Assembly: GCA_034506335.1 (NCBI GenBank)
Contig: JAPDPR010000012.1
Span: 1 to 64,000 of the forward strand
Source of the DNA: a candidate division KSB1 bacterium
GTDB taxonomy: Bacteria; Zhuqueibacterota; Zhuqueibacteria; JANLFK01; Oleimicrobiaceae
Length of the DNA: 64,000 nucleotides
Direction: 5' to 3'
A model generated the notes under the pieces. The model had not been told where the DNA came from and ran no database searches. It worked only from the letters and a program-made list of their open reading frames with translations. Positions 33,225-42,416 of this stretch are shown piece after piece (positions within the stretch are counted from its first letter, which is position 1; each line of letters opens with the position of its first letter). Position numbers and translations under genes: made by a program.

Positions 33225-35606
33225 GTGAAAGTAACGTACACATGGCTTAAGGAGTATGTGCCTCTGACCGTCTCGGTCGAAGAGGCTGCTTCTGCCTTGA
33301 CCAACCAAGGGATCGAGGTCGAGGGGATCACGCCTCTACACCGGGATTTTTCGCGCGTGGTGGTCGGCGAGGTGCGGGCGATTGAACCGCTGGATGGCTC
33401 CTCTTCGCTCAAGCGTTGCCTGGTCAGCATAGGGCGGGAGACCCTTGTCGTCGTGTGCGGGGCGCCCAATGTGGCGCCAGGCCTTCAGGTGGCGGTGGCT
33501 TTGCCCGGGGCAGTTCTCGCCAATGGAACAGTCATTGGGCCGCGAGAGTTTGGAGGCGTCACGTCGCAGGCAATGCTCTGCTCGGAGCTGGAGCTGGGCA
33601 TCAGCGAGCGGGGAGAGTTTATCATGACGCTCGCGGACAACGCGAAGGTCGGGGAAAGCCTCTCAGCTCTTGTGCCTGCCGAAGACTATGTGCTCGAGCT
33701 GAACGTGACCCCAAATCGTCCGGACTGCCTCTCGGTCATTGGTGTCGCGCGCGAGCTCGCTGCCAGGTTCGGCCATGTCCTCACACGACCCTCCGTGTCA
33801 CTGCCCACCGCCGACCTCTCAACCCAGGAGCGAGTCGAGGTGGCGGTAAAGGACCTGCAGGGGTGTCCACGGTATTCGGCCCGCTTTCTATACGATGTGA
33901 AAGTGGGACCGTCGCCGTGGTGGCTTGCGAGCCGCTTGTACGCTGTCGGGCTTCGTTCCATCAACAATATCGTGGATGTGACCAACTATGTGATGCTGGA
34001 GACCGGGCAGCCCCTGCACGCCTTTGATTACGACTTGATTGAGGAAGAGCGGATTGAAGTGCGCCAGGCCGTAGAAGGCGAAGAGTTCACCACCCTTGAC
34101 GGCAAGAGCCATCTGTTGCGCGAAGGTATGCTGCTGATCTGCGATGGTGTCCGGCCTGTGGCAATCGCCGGTGTGATGGGTGGGTTGAACTCGGAGGTGA
34201 GTGCAAGCACCAGCCGGGTGCTTTTGGAGAGTGCGTACTTTGCCCCTCAGAGCATTCGCCGAACCTCCAAGGCCTTGGGAATATCGACCGAGTCCTCACA
34301 GCGCTTCGAGCGCGGGGTGGACCCCAACGGCGTGCTCTTTGCTTCCGAGCGGGCCGCGCAGCTGATGGTCACGCTGTGCGACGGTAAAGTCGCACAAGGG
34401 GTTGTGGACGTGTACCCGTCACCGATCGCGCCAAAGCAGATCAACCTCCGTCCCCAGCGCGTGGGCCATGTGCTTGGGGCTGATATCCCAACCAAGGACT
34501 GTGTGCGAATTCTGACTGCTCTCGGTGCGGAGGTGGAAGAACGGAACGACGTGTTGAGCGTACGCGTACCCACGTTTCGGCCGGACCTGGAGCGGGAAGT
34601 CGACTTGATTGAGGAAGTAGCGCGCGTATGGGGGTACGACCGCATACCGGCCCGTACGGTCTCTACCATTGAGCAGGCTCGGCCTCAGATGTTCCAAGAC
34701 CTGCTTGAGGAGCGTGCACGGCAGTGCCTGATAGGCCTGGGCTTCTTCGAAGCATGCACCATCAGTCTGCTTGACTCGACGCGTGTTGCTGCTTTTGCGC
34801 GAGAGGGGGACCTCGTCCGATTGAAGAACCCACTGAGTGAGGAATACTCATCGCTACGTCCAAGCCTTATCCCAGGTTTGCTCCAAGTCTGCGCCTACAA
34901 CGTGAATCGTGGAGCTGCGACGGTGCGGGTTTTCGAGATGGGGCGGTGCTTTTCCAAGACTGGGGAAGGTTATCAGGAGTGGAAGGCTCTTGGCGTGGTG
35001 CTCACCGGGCTGGTGCGCCCCCGCAACTGGTCCGCTGAACACCGCGAAGTGACGTTGTTCGATGCGAAAGGCCTTGTAGAGGCTCTGTGTGCCTTTTGGC
35101 GCGTCCCTGCGCCGAAATTCGCCCCAGGCAATTGGCGGGTCTGCAAGCAAGGAGGTCTGCAGGTATTGGTGGACGGTCGGCCAGTGGTACGGTTCGGTCA
35201 GGTGACGCAAGAAGTGCTCGACCACTTTGACATCGAGCGACGCCAGGTCTTCGCCATAGAAGTTCTCTTAGAGCTGGTGCGCGAGTATGCGCTACGGCCA
35301 GCGGTGTATCGACCGGTGCCACGTTTTCCACATGCTCCCAGGGACCTTTCCGTCGTCGTGGACCAAAGGGTGCACGTGGAAGAGCTTCTGCAGGCCATTC
35401 GCACCTTTGGTGGGCGAATTCTGCGGGACGTGCAAGTGGTGGATCTCTTTCTTGGAAAGCAGATTCCGCCGGGGAAGAAGAGCCTTACCTTCTCTCTGAC
35501 CTTCCAGGAAGAGGATCGTACCCTGCGCGATGAGGAAGTGGATGAGGCGATGGACCGCATCGTGAACGGCTTGCGCGAAAAGACCGGCGCGGTGCTGAGG
35601 TCGTGA
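33225..35606 (+). CDS. pheT: Phenylalanine--tRNA ligase beta subunit
   Basis: The non-catalytic and editing subunit of PheRS. The GTG at 33225 starts MKVTYTWLKEYVPL. The tRNA-binding (EMAP-like) domain lies near residues 40-150, B3/B4 editing domain follows with TSRVLLESAYFAPQSIRRTSK, the B5 domain and class-II-like core come next, and the C-terminal FDX-ACB anticodon domain (RFPHAPRDLSVVVD) ends it. At 793 residues the length is normal. Confidence 0.97.
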   Translation: MKVTYTWLKEYVPLTVSVEEAASALTNQGIEVEGITPLHRDFSRVVVGEVRAIEPLDGSSSLKRCLVSIGRETLVVVCGAPNVAPGLQVAVALPGAVLANGTVIGPREFGGVTSQAMLCSELELGISERGEFIMTLADNAKVGESLSALVPAEDYVLELNVTPNRPDCLSVIGVARELAARFGHVLTRPSVSLPTADLSTQERVEVAVKDLQGCPRYSARFLYDVKVGPSPWWLASRLYAVGLRSINNIVDVTNYVMLETGQPLHAFDYDLIEEERIEVRQAVEGEEFTTLDGKSHLLREGMLLICDGVRPVAIAGVMGGLNSEVSASTSRVLLESAYFAPQSIRRTSKALGISTESSQRFERGVDPNGVLFASERAAQLMVTLCDGKVAQGVVDVYPSPIAPKQINLRPQRVGHVLGADIPTKDCVRILTALGAEVEERNDVLSVRVPTFRPDLEREVDLIEEVARVWGYDRIPARTVSTIEQARPQMFQDLLEERARQCLIGLGFFEACTISLLDSTRVAAFAREGDLVRLKNPLSEEYSSLRPSLIPGLLQVCAYNVNRGAATVRVFEMGRCFSKTGEGYQEWKALGVVLTGLVRPRNWSAEHREVTLFDAKGLVEALCAFWRVPAPKFAPGNWRVCKQGGLQVLVDGRPVVRFGQVTQEVLDHFDIERRQVFAIEVLLELVREYALRPAVYRPVPRFPHAPRDLSVVVDQRVHVEELLQAIRTFGGRILRDVQVVDLFLGKQIPPGKKSLTFSLTFQEEDRTLRDEEVDEAMDRIVNGLREKTGAVLRS

Positions 35607-35618
35607 GTGGAATCGGGA

Positions 35619-35894
35619 ATGGCGGAATTTCAGAATCTAGAGTTGCTCGAAGCGCGTGTCAATGCTGCCCTTGAGCTCATTCAGCGTCTGCGCGAAGAGA
35701 ACCGGCAGTTGCGCGCGCAGAACAGCCGACTTCTGGAGGAGATCGAGCGGTTGCAGGCACAAGTGGCTGTGAGAACTACTCCACAGGTCGAGCCCGTTCG
35801 AGTGACTACTCCCGAGGAAAAAGAGACGCTGCAGGAGGTGCGCAATCGTATTCGCCACCTCTTGGAACGACTGGAGACAGAACAGCTTCGCTAA
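35619..35894 (+). CDS. Small coiled-coil protein, ZapB-like in size and position
   Basis: The 91-residue protein is almost entirely heptad-like (ELIQRLREENRQLRAQNSRLLEEIERLQAQ), with a middle linker rich in Thr and Val and a second short helix. The ATG at 35619 follows GGAATCGGGA, while a GTG at 35607 directly after the pheT stop is possible. It stands between pheT and zapA, so a role beside FtsZ is plausible, but the coiled-coil composition alone cannot prove it. Confidence 0.65.
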   Translation: MAEFQNLELLEARVNAALELIQRLREENRQLRAQNSRLLEEIERLQAQVAVRTTPQVEPVRVTTPEEKETLQEVRNRIRHLLERLETEQLR

Positions 35895-35954
35895 ATGGGG
35901 GCGAGTGGGGCCATTGGGGCAGATGACTGGCAAGGATCCAGGCAAACGTGCGTT

Positions 35955-36320
35955 ATGTCAAGTGAGTACACCGTTCTAAAAGTCAATATCTTCGGGACCG
36001 ATTATCCGGTGCGCGGGTCCACTGATCCGGAGTACATTCTGCGGGTGGCCCGGTACGTGGACCAAAAGATGCGCGAGGTCGATCAGGTGGCCGCTGGGCG
36101 TCCAGTGCTCAAGGTGGCTATCCTGGCCGCATTGAATATCGCAGATGAGCTCTTTCGCGAACGCGAACAGAGAGAGCGTCCCCTTGAGGCCTATGAAGAA
36201 CGGGTACGGAGGCTTGCAGAGAAGCTGGCGGTAGTCTTAAGAGAGTCATCATCAGCGGCTGACCCGGAGCGGTGTCCCCCTGCGGGGTCAACCGAACAGT
36301 CAGCCGGTAGCCAGACCTGA
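35955..36320 (+). CDS. zapA: Cell division protein ZapA
   Basis: ZapA binds and bundles FtsZ at the division site. The ATG at 35955 begins [21 protein letters not shown], a ZapA start; [19 protein letters not shown] and [17 protein letters not shown] are the core helices, then a coiled coil ([21 protein letters not shown]). The last 20 residues are a loose tail rich in Ser and Pro. At 121 residues it fits. Its ribosome binding site is weak. Confidence 0.85.
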   Translation: MSSEYTVLKVNIFGTDYPVRGSTDPEYILRVARYVDQKMREVDQVAAGRPVLKVAILAALNIADELFREREQRERPLEAYEERVRRLAEKLAVVLRESSSAADPERCPPAGSTEQSAGSQT

Positions 36321-36450
36321 CCTACCAGTCGTCACGCCCCCAGGTGATGGTGCGCAGGCGAAGCGACTCGCCGCGATCGAGCCGCGAGTTTCGGCTATGG
36401 ATGTGGCACGAGACCGTTGTGCCTCGGTGACCACAGGAGGTGGAGCGGAT

Positions 36451-38010
36451 ATGGATGTGACGACGTTGATCATCGCCATCGGCTGTGCTGCGGTGGCTTT
36501 CGTGGCAGGCTGGTATGCCAGCAAAAGGGTAGGCCAGGGCAAGATCGCCAGCGCAGAAAAGCTGGCCGAGAAGATTGTTTCCGAAGCCGAGAAGACCGCC
36601 GAGGCCTTGCGCAAGGAAAAGCTGCTGGAGGCCAAGGACGAATGGCTTCGGATGAAGCAAGAGTTTGAGAATGAGACCAAGTCCAGGCGCGTAGAGCTCC
36701 AAAACCTTGAGCGGCAGCTTGCCAATCGGGAGCTGAACCTCGATAAGCGCGCTGACCTGCTCAACAAGAAGGAGCGGGATCTCGAGCAACTTAGCCAGCA
36801 GCTCAAAGAGGAATCAGCTCAAGTCAAGAAGAGGCAGGAGGAGTTAGACCGTCTCATCGAAGAGCAAAACGCGCGTTTGGAGAAGATTTCCGGGTTGTCT
36901 CATGAGGAGGCGAAAAAGATCCTCATGGATAACCTGCTGGAGAAGGCGCGCCAAGAAGCCGCGCAGATGGTGAAGGAGATCAAAGACCAGGCGCGGCAAA
37001 ATGCGAATCGGGAGGCGCGCGAGATCATTCTGCAGGCTATTCAGCGCTCGGCCGCCGACCATTCGGTAGAAACCACGGTTTCGGTGGTCAACCTGCCGAA
37101 CGATGAAATGAAGGGACGCATCATCGGGCGCGAGGGCCGCAATATCCGCGCGTTTGAGATGGCCACGGGCATCGAGATCATCGTCGACGACACGCCAGAG
37201 GCGGTGATTCTTTCCGGATTTGACCCATTGCGGCGCGAGATTGCCCGTCAGGCGCTGGAGAAGTTGATCGCCGATGGGCGCATCCACCCAGCGCGCATCG
37301 AGGAGGTGGTACAGAAGACTGCCCAGGAAGTCGAAGAGAGTCTTTCCCAAGAAGGGGAGAAGGCAATGCTGGAGACTGGCGTGCACGGTCTTCACCCCGA
37401 GTTGGTTAAGCTTTTGGGCAAACTTCATTATCGCACCAGCTACGGCCAGAATGCTCTGCAGCACGCCATTGAAGTCTCGTACCTGGCGGGCTTGATGGCA
37501 GCCCAGTTGGGGCTCGATGCAAATCTGGCCAAACGCGCCGGTCTGCTCCACGACATCGGCAAGGCTATTGACCGATACACGGAGGGAACACACACTCAGA
37601 TTGGCGTGGAGTTAGCCAAGAAGTACGGCGAGAACCCGGTGGTGATCAACGCCATTGCCGCACACCACGAGGACGTGGAAATTACCTCGCCTATCTCGAT
37701 CTTGGTGCAAGCTGCCGACGCGATCTCCAGCTCCAGGCCCGGTGCCCGCCGCGAGTCGTTGGAAAGCTACGTGAAGCGGCTGGAGAAACTGGAGGAGGTT
37801 GCCAAGTCGTTTAGCGGCGTGGGCAGGGCATACGCTATCCAGGCGGGCCGCGAGATCAGGGTGATGGTGGAACCGGAAAAGGTAAGCGACGCAATGGCAG
37901 AACAGCTGTCCTCGGAAATCGCCCAGAAGATACAAGCAGAGATGGAATACCCCGGCCAGATCAAGGTGACGGTCATCCGCGAGTATCGCGCCGTCGACTA
38001 CGCAAAGTGA
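36451..38010 (+). CDS. rny: Ribonuclease Y
   Basis: A membrane-anchored endoribonuclease that starts mRNA decay. The ATG at 36451 follows CAGGAGGTGG; an in-frame ATG at 36397 is less likely. The protein has an N-terminal membrane helix (about residues 4-22), a long coiled coil (about 30-190), a KH domain with [15 protein letters not shown] (about 220), and an HD domain with [19 protein letters not shown] (about 367) and AAHHEDVE. At 519 residues the length is right. The order zapA-rny-folD is sensible housekeeping. Confidence 0.96.
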   Translation: MDVTTLIIAIGCAAVAFVAGWYASKRVGQGKIASAEKLAEKIVSEAEKTAEALRKEKLLEAKDEWLRMKQEFENETKSRRVELQNLERQLANRELNLDKRADLLNKKERDLEQLSQQLKEESAQVKKRQEELDRLIEEQNARLEKISGLSHEEAKKILMDNLLEKARQEAAQMVKEIKDQARQNANREAREIILQAIQRSAADHSVETTVSVVNLPNDEMKGRIIGREGRNIRAFEMATGIEIIVDDTPEAVILSGFDPLRREIARQALEKLIADGRIHPARIEEVVQKTAQEVEESLSQEGEKAMLETGVHGLHPELVKLLGKLHYRTSYGQNALQHAIEVSYLAGLMAAQLGLDANLAKRAGLLHDIGKAIDRYTEGTHTQIGVELAKKYGENPVVINAIAAHHEDVEITSPISILVQAADAISSSRPGARRESLESYVKRLEKLEEVAKSFSGVGRAYAIQAGREIRVMVEPEKVSDAMAEQLSSEIAQKIQAEMEYPGQIKVTVIREYRAVDYAK

Positions 38011-38057
38011 GGCCGGCCCATGTGCGGAACGAAATGTGCGCCAGGTAGTACAATGCG

Positions 38058-38945
38058 ATGACTGCGCGACTGATAGACGGCAAGGCGATTGCAGGCCAGA
38101 TCACAGCCGAGCTCAGAACTGAGGTCAGTCGCCTCCGGGCCTTGGGCCTTCAACCCGGGCTTGCAGTGGTCCTTGTGGGAGATGATCCGGCCTCAGCAAG
38201 CTATGTTCGCGCGAAGCGGAAAGCGTGCGAGGAACTGGGCATTCACTCGGAAACCATCCACCTTCCTGCGCAGACAAGCCAGGAGGAAGTCCTGGCAACG
38301 CTGAGGCGCATTGTTAGCGACGGTTGGGCGCATGGGCTCCTGGTGCAGCTCCCGCTGCCGCCGCACATCGACGAACGGGCTATTCTAGAAGCCATTCCCC
38401 CCGCGATGGATGTGGACGGTTTCCACCCTATCAATCGGGGAAAGTTGGTTTCGGGCGAGGAGACGCTTGTTCCGTGCACGCCGGCAGGCATCCAGGAGCT
38501 CCTGTTGCGGTCCGGTTTTGACCCTGATGGGCAGCATGTGGTGATCGTCGGCAGGAGCCAGATTGTGGGCCTCCCATTGGCGATCCTTTTGGCGCAGAAA
38601 GCCCCTGGCGCCAACGCCACGGTCACGTTGTGTCACAGTAGAACCAAGGACCTGGCTGCCGTGACGAGGACTGCCGACATTCTGGTGGCGGCACTCGGTC
38701 GGGCACAGGCTATCAAGGCGGACATGGTCCGGCCCGGGGCGGTTGTGATCGATGTGGGGGTAAATCGGGTTCAAGACTCGCTGTCGCCCAAAGGCTACCG
38801 TCTGGTTGGTGACGTGGACTTTGAAGCGGTGTCTCAGGTAGCGGGAGCCATCACCCCGGTCCCCGGCGGGGTCGGGCCGATGACCATCGCAATGTTAATG
38901 CGCAATACTGTTAAGGCGGCGAAGGCCTCTTTGGCAAGGCATTGA
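38058..38945 (+). CDS. folD: Bifunctional methylenetetrahydrofolate dehydrogenase/cyclohydrolase FolD
   Basis: It interconverts methylene-, methenyl- and formyl-tetrahydrofolate in one-carbon metabolism. Motifs: GDDPASASYVRAKRKACEELGI with the catalytic Lys, the QLPLPPHI segment, VPCTPAGIQELL, VGRSQIVGLPLAILL for NADP binding, and PVPGGVGPMTIAMLMRNT at the C-terminus. At 295 residues it is full length. A tRNA-Arg gene follows 9 bp after its stop. Confidence 0.96.
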   Translation: MTARLIDGKAIAGQITAELRTEVSRLRALGLQPGLAVVLVGDDPASASYVRAKRKACEELGIHSETIHLPAQTSQEEVLATLRRIVSDGWAHGLLVQLPLPPHIDERAILEAIPPAMDVDGFHPINRGKLVSGEETLVPCTPAGIQELLLRSGFDPDGQHVVIVGRSQIVGLPLAILLAQKAPGANATVTLCHSRTKDLAAVTRTADILVAALGRAQAIKADMVRPGAVVIDVGVNRVQDSLSPKGYRLVGDVDFEAVSQVAGAITPVPGGVGPMTIAMLMRNTVKAAKASLARH

Positions 38946-38954
38946 CCGTAACAT

Positions 38955-39031
38955 GCGCCAGTAGCTCAATTGGACAGAGCGTTGGCCTCCGGAGCCAAAG
39001 GTTCCGGGTTCAAGTCCCGGCTGGCGTACCA
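38955..39031 (+). tRNA. tRNA-Arg (anticodon CCG)
   Basis: Acceptor GCGCCAG/CTGGCGT (one G-U pair), anticodon stem TTGGC/GCCAA, loop CTCCGGA with anticodon CCG, T-loop TTCAAGT, discriminator A, CCA encoded (39029-39031). Confidence 0.96.
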
Positions 39032-39097
39032 CCTCAACACTGCGAACACCCCCCGGGGTGACGGATCCGCGCACCCAACAGGCCAACGGGCAGGGAC

Positions 39098-40474
39098 ATG
39101 ACATCCATACCCAGCCAGAAAGTCGTACAAGTCAGCATCACTGCCCAAAACGCGGGCATGATTTACGACGAAGGCACCGACCTTGACTCCGCCGAGTGGC
39201 GGTTGGCCTTCCAGGAGGCCCTCATACGCCAATACCGTTTCGCGGTGGGGGAGCTGAAGATCAGCGTGGAGGGCGAGCGGGCGGTTCTGCGCTGGACCCC
39301 ACCTGCCTACGATGCAGTGGCCGAAAGCTACCACCGGAAAGCCCTAGAGCTTGCCCGGCAACGCGACTTTTCCCAGGCGGCCGCACAGTGGCGACTGGCA
39401 TGCGATACTAACCCCGATGACCCCCACTACTGGTTCAACCTCTCCATTGCTCAGTTCGAACTGGGAAAATTCGACGAAGCGATTGCCTCCCTGCAACGTG
39501 TCCTCAGCATCTGTCCTGTGTACCACCGCGCCTACTTCCTGCTCGGGAGGGCCTTTATCAAACAGCGCAAATTCGCCGAAGCGCGAAAATGCTTTTCGGA
39601 AGGACTCCGGTTTGAACCGGACAACATTGCCGGGCTCATTAATCTGGCAGCCACGCAGAGCATTCTGCGGGAGCACGACAATGCTGTCGCTACTTATGAG
39701 CGCGTGCTCGCACTGAAGCCCAACGAGCCTCGAGCCTACTTCGGTCTGGCGAAAATCTACTCTGCTCTCGGTAACACGGACAAGGCCAACGAATGCTTCC
39801 GAAAGGTAGTTGAGCTTGACAAGAGCGGCGTTCTTGCCCCATTGGCACGCCATTCCATCGTGGTGCCGCGGTCGCTGCCCCAACAGTCTGCGCCAACTGC
39901 CATGGGTACTGACGACCTGTTCTCCTCCGGGTACCGCGCCCTGGCCGAAGGGGACTATGACACGGCAAGACGGCTATTGGAGAGTTATGTAGAAAAGAAA
40001 CGCAAGGACGCCCACGTCTGGGCGCTCCTCGCAACTACATACCTGCGCTTGGGGGAACTCCACAAAGCGGAGGAGGCATGCGCGCAGGCCATCAAGATAG
40101 AGCCGAACGAAGGCATCCACTACAAGAAACAAGGAATCGTGCGTGACCTTCTCGGCGACCCCACCGGCGCGCATCAGGCATTGTCGCAGGCTCTAAGACT
40201 TGGCCGGTCGGACAGCGCGACACTTGCACTTCAGGGCAAATGCCTCGTTCTTTTGGGGCGTTTCAGGGAGGCGGTGGAACCTTTGGAGCAAGCAATCCGG
40301 CAGAACCGAAACAACCTGCTTGCTCACTATTATGCGGCTGCTGCATACGTGGACCTGGGCTTACCCCTCAAGGCGCAGGAGCATCTTCAGCACATACTCG
40401 CCGTGCGTGTAGCCTCTCCGCTTAAACAACGAGCCGAACGTCTCTTGGCGGAGCTGGACAAAGCACAGACCTGA
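39098..40474 (+). CDS. Cytoplasmic TPR protein
   Basis: The protein of 458 residues lacks a signal peptide. An N-terminal segment of about 70 residues (YDEGTDLDSAEWRLAFQEALIRQ) has no repeats. From about residue 75 it carries TPR units, the first group ending near 245 and the second starting near 270 (DLFSSGYRALAEGDYDTARRLLE), separated by a linker (PRSLPQQSAPTAMG). This two-block layout is typical of scaffold proteins. It stands alone, converging on the regulator gene of the pectin locus. The partner is unknown. Confidence 0.8.
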   Translation: MTSIPSQKVVQVSITAQNAGMIYDEGTDLDSAEWRLAFQEALIRQYRFAVGELKISVEGERAVLRWTPPAYDAVAESYHRKALELARQRDFSQAAAQWRLACDTNPDDPHYWFNLSIAQFELGKFDEAIASLQRVLSICPVYHRAYFLLGRAFIKQRKFAEARKCFSEGLRFEPDNIAGLINLAATQSILREHDNAVATYERVLALKPNEPRAYFGLAKIYSALGNTDKANECFRKVVELDKSGVLAPLARHSIVVPRSLPQQSAPTAMGTDDLFSSGYRALAEGDYDTARRLLESYVEKKRKDAHVWALLATTYLRLGELHKAEEACAQAIKIEPNEGIHYKKQGIVRDLLGDPTGAHQALSQALRLGRSDSATLALQGKCLVLLGRFREAVEPLEQAIRQNRNNLLAHYYAAAAYVDLGLPLKAQEHLQHILAVRVASPLKQRAERLLAELDKAQT

Positions 40475-40627
40475 GGCTCTTGCGCAGTCCCGCCTTCTTC
40501 GTCCCCTGCTCAAATCGGAAGTCGAGCAACTGAAACCTCCGCCCTCTGAACTCTGCGGCTGCATGGAAATGTGGGCTTTGCCCGTGTGTTCTTGTGGACG
40601 TTGCCCCGTATCTCCTTCTTCGCGCAC

Positions 40628-41878
40628 CTACTCCACGGGGCCAAGATGTGTTCTGTCGCGCCTTATCTCCTCGGCCACCAAAATCTCAGTGTCGAACGCA
40701 ACTTTGTCGATTCCGGAAATGCGCATTAGTAGCTCAAAGTATTGTGGCACAACGCCGCACTTCTTGCGCAACAGCTCCTCCAGAAGCGCAAGCTTGCTTG
40801 GGTCGGTGATGTGCTTTACCGCTTCTGGTGCGCCCAAGGAGCCGAAGGAAGCTACGACGAGAATCACGTTCTTGCGAGGTCCGGGCAGTTTGAGGATCAG
40901 AGCAAGATCCTCACTCGGTCCCTCCGAGGCCAGGGGAGCCTCGAAGACCCGTACGCAATCCGAACTTGCAGATCGATAGCGGATGCGATGCGGCACGATC
41001 TCGTAGTCAAAGTCCGATGCGGTGATCACCGTGTGACGCAGGATACCGAGTGTCTTGATGCTACCCACAAAAATGATGTTGTATTCCTCAAGATTGGCTG
41101 GCCGCAGCTCCGATGCGCTTTTCAGCAAAGGGCGCTGCTGAAATGACGCCAGGGCGGTGAGCACTGGGGGCAAGCTCCAGATGCTGTGGTGGGGATAGTA
41201 TTTCTCGCGGTGATCGGTCACCTGCACCTGGGGATGACGCGCTCTGAAAAGCTTGAGATCCTCCTCCGAGTTGATAGTGAGGTCCCTCACGTACACAGTC
41301 CTTCCGTACTCCGGTCGAAACTCTGTGTAGAAAAAGTGATCACCCACCGCTACAAGCACGGGCAGAGCCGAGTGGGCGAAAGGAAACCAGATGGGGTCTT
41401 CCACGTGGATTGGGCGGTGAGAAGCCAGCTCCCTGCGCAAACTTCGATTGTGGAGCCACAATCCGAGCGCGAGTCCGGCCAGTAGAACGCTGAGTATGAG
41501 AGGGGCATAACGTAGCCGCCGCGCAAATGAACGCCGCAAGGAGAGGTCCGCAGCAGTCTCAGGGAGAAAATGCACCTCGTAGTTCCCCTTAGGTATCTGC
41601 AGCCGAAACCTGTCTTCCTTTCCCTCGGTGAGGTAGTATTTCTCGAGTTTTCTCCTTAGCGTGTAGATGTGGGACCTCACAGTCGTGTCCTCGGCAGGAT
41701 TAAAGTGCGCGTCCTTGCCAAAGACCTCCATGGCGATAGTCGTTTCCTTTAGTCGCCTTCCCGCTTTTGTGGCTTCAAATAGATAAGTCAAAAGCTGTTG
41801 GTGAATCTTGGAGCTGGCAAATTCCTCGCTTGCCAGGATCTTCTCCAACAGTCTTTTTTGAATCGCTTCGTCGATCAT
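40628..41878 (-). CDS. Membrane-tethered winged-helix regulator, likely controlling the pectin locus
   Basis: The ATG at 41878 is chosen because GGGAGGAAGC precedes it on the minus strand; an upstream ATG at 41947 is possible. Residues 1-100 form a winged-helix domain of the kind common in Acidobacteria (KILASEEFASSKIHQQLLTY, TIAMEVFGKDAHFNPAEDTTVRSHIYTLRRKLEKYY, then LQIPKGNY). One membrane helix spans about 124-143. The remaining 270 residues lie outside the cytoplasm (FPFAHSALPVLVAVGDHFF, YVRDLTINSEEDLKLF) and probably sense a ligand. It is divergent from the first TonB receptor gene, so regulation of that locus is a fair inference. The family assignment by eye is moderate. Confidence 0.72.
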   Translation of the reverse strand: MIDEAIQKRLLEKILASEEFASSKIHQQLLTYLFEATKAGRRLKETTIAMEVFGKDAHFNPAEDTTVRSHIYTLRRKLEKYYLTEGKEDRFRLQIPKGNYEVHFLPETAADLSLRRSFARRLRYAPLILSVLLAGLALGLWLHNRSLRRELASHRPIHVEDPIWFPFAHSALPVLVAVGDHFFYTEFRPEYGRTVYVRDLTINSEEDLKLFRARHPQVQVTDHREKYYPHHSIWSLPPVLTALASFQQRPLLKSASELRPANLEEYNIIFVGSIKTLGILRHTVITASDFDYEIVPHRIRYRSASSDCVRVFEAPLASEGPSEDLALILKLPGPRKNVILVVASFGSLGAPEAVKHITDPSKLALLEELLRKKCGVVPQYFELLMRISGIDKVAFDTEILVAEEIRRDRTHLGPVE

Positions 41879-42416
41879 GTTCTTTTGCTTCCTCCCACCG
41901 GCCGAATGGCTTGTGTGGTTTCCCTTGCCCGCTGTGAATTTACGCATCCTAAACGGGAAAAGCAACCGAAAAGTCAATGGTTCTGGTCAGGTGTCCGAGA
42001 TTCAGCATGGTGCCCGTTGGCCAAAGGTTTTAGTCAGTTTTTGACATGCCTTGACACTTGATAATACATTGTTTTTGACCGTTATGAACTTTACTTATTC
42101 AGGAGCAGAAGTTATATTGCGGTGGTCATTTGTGACGGAATTCCGCTCAGCGAGGGAGCGATCGCTGCGGGAGTAAGGGCCACCACACCCCGCAGTGTCA
42201 TCTGGCAGCACGCAGGGAGTTTCGCTCGGGCGGCTGAAGGGTTAGAGCTGCGCGGTCCTGCTCACGAAAGTAAAGAACTGATTCTTTTCGGTCTCCCGCG
42301 TGAGCGAATGTCTTTGTTGAATAATGTTCACGAGCGAGCGTCCGCAGCACTCTGGTCTGGCATGTGGCGAGCAGAGCCTGCATTTTGGCGATGCCGTACA
42401 GATGGGGAGGTGATAC
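41879..42416. promoter_or_regulatory. Divergent intergenic region with direct repeats
   Basis: No gene is seen in 538 bp. The AT-rich core (42030-42120) holds GTTTTTGAC twice (42037-42045 and 42071-42079), 34 bp apart start to start, with TTGACA at 42041 and a further CTTGACAC between them (42050-42057). Repeats of this kind suit a dimeric regulator or overlapping promoters. A -10 match at a normal spacing was not convincing. Confidence 0.4.

Noticed and set aside
36321-36450. Gap between zapA and rny as a 6S RNA gene
   Set aside because: The position is suggestive because 6S RNA follows zapA in some bacteria, but the gap is only 130 nt and no long hairpin with a central bubble could be drawn.
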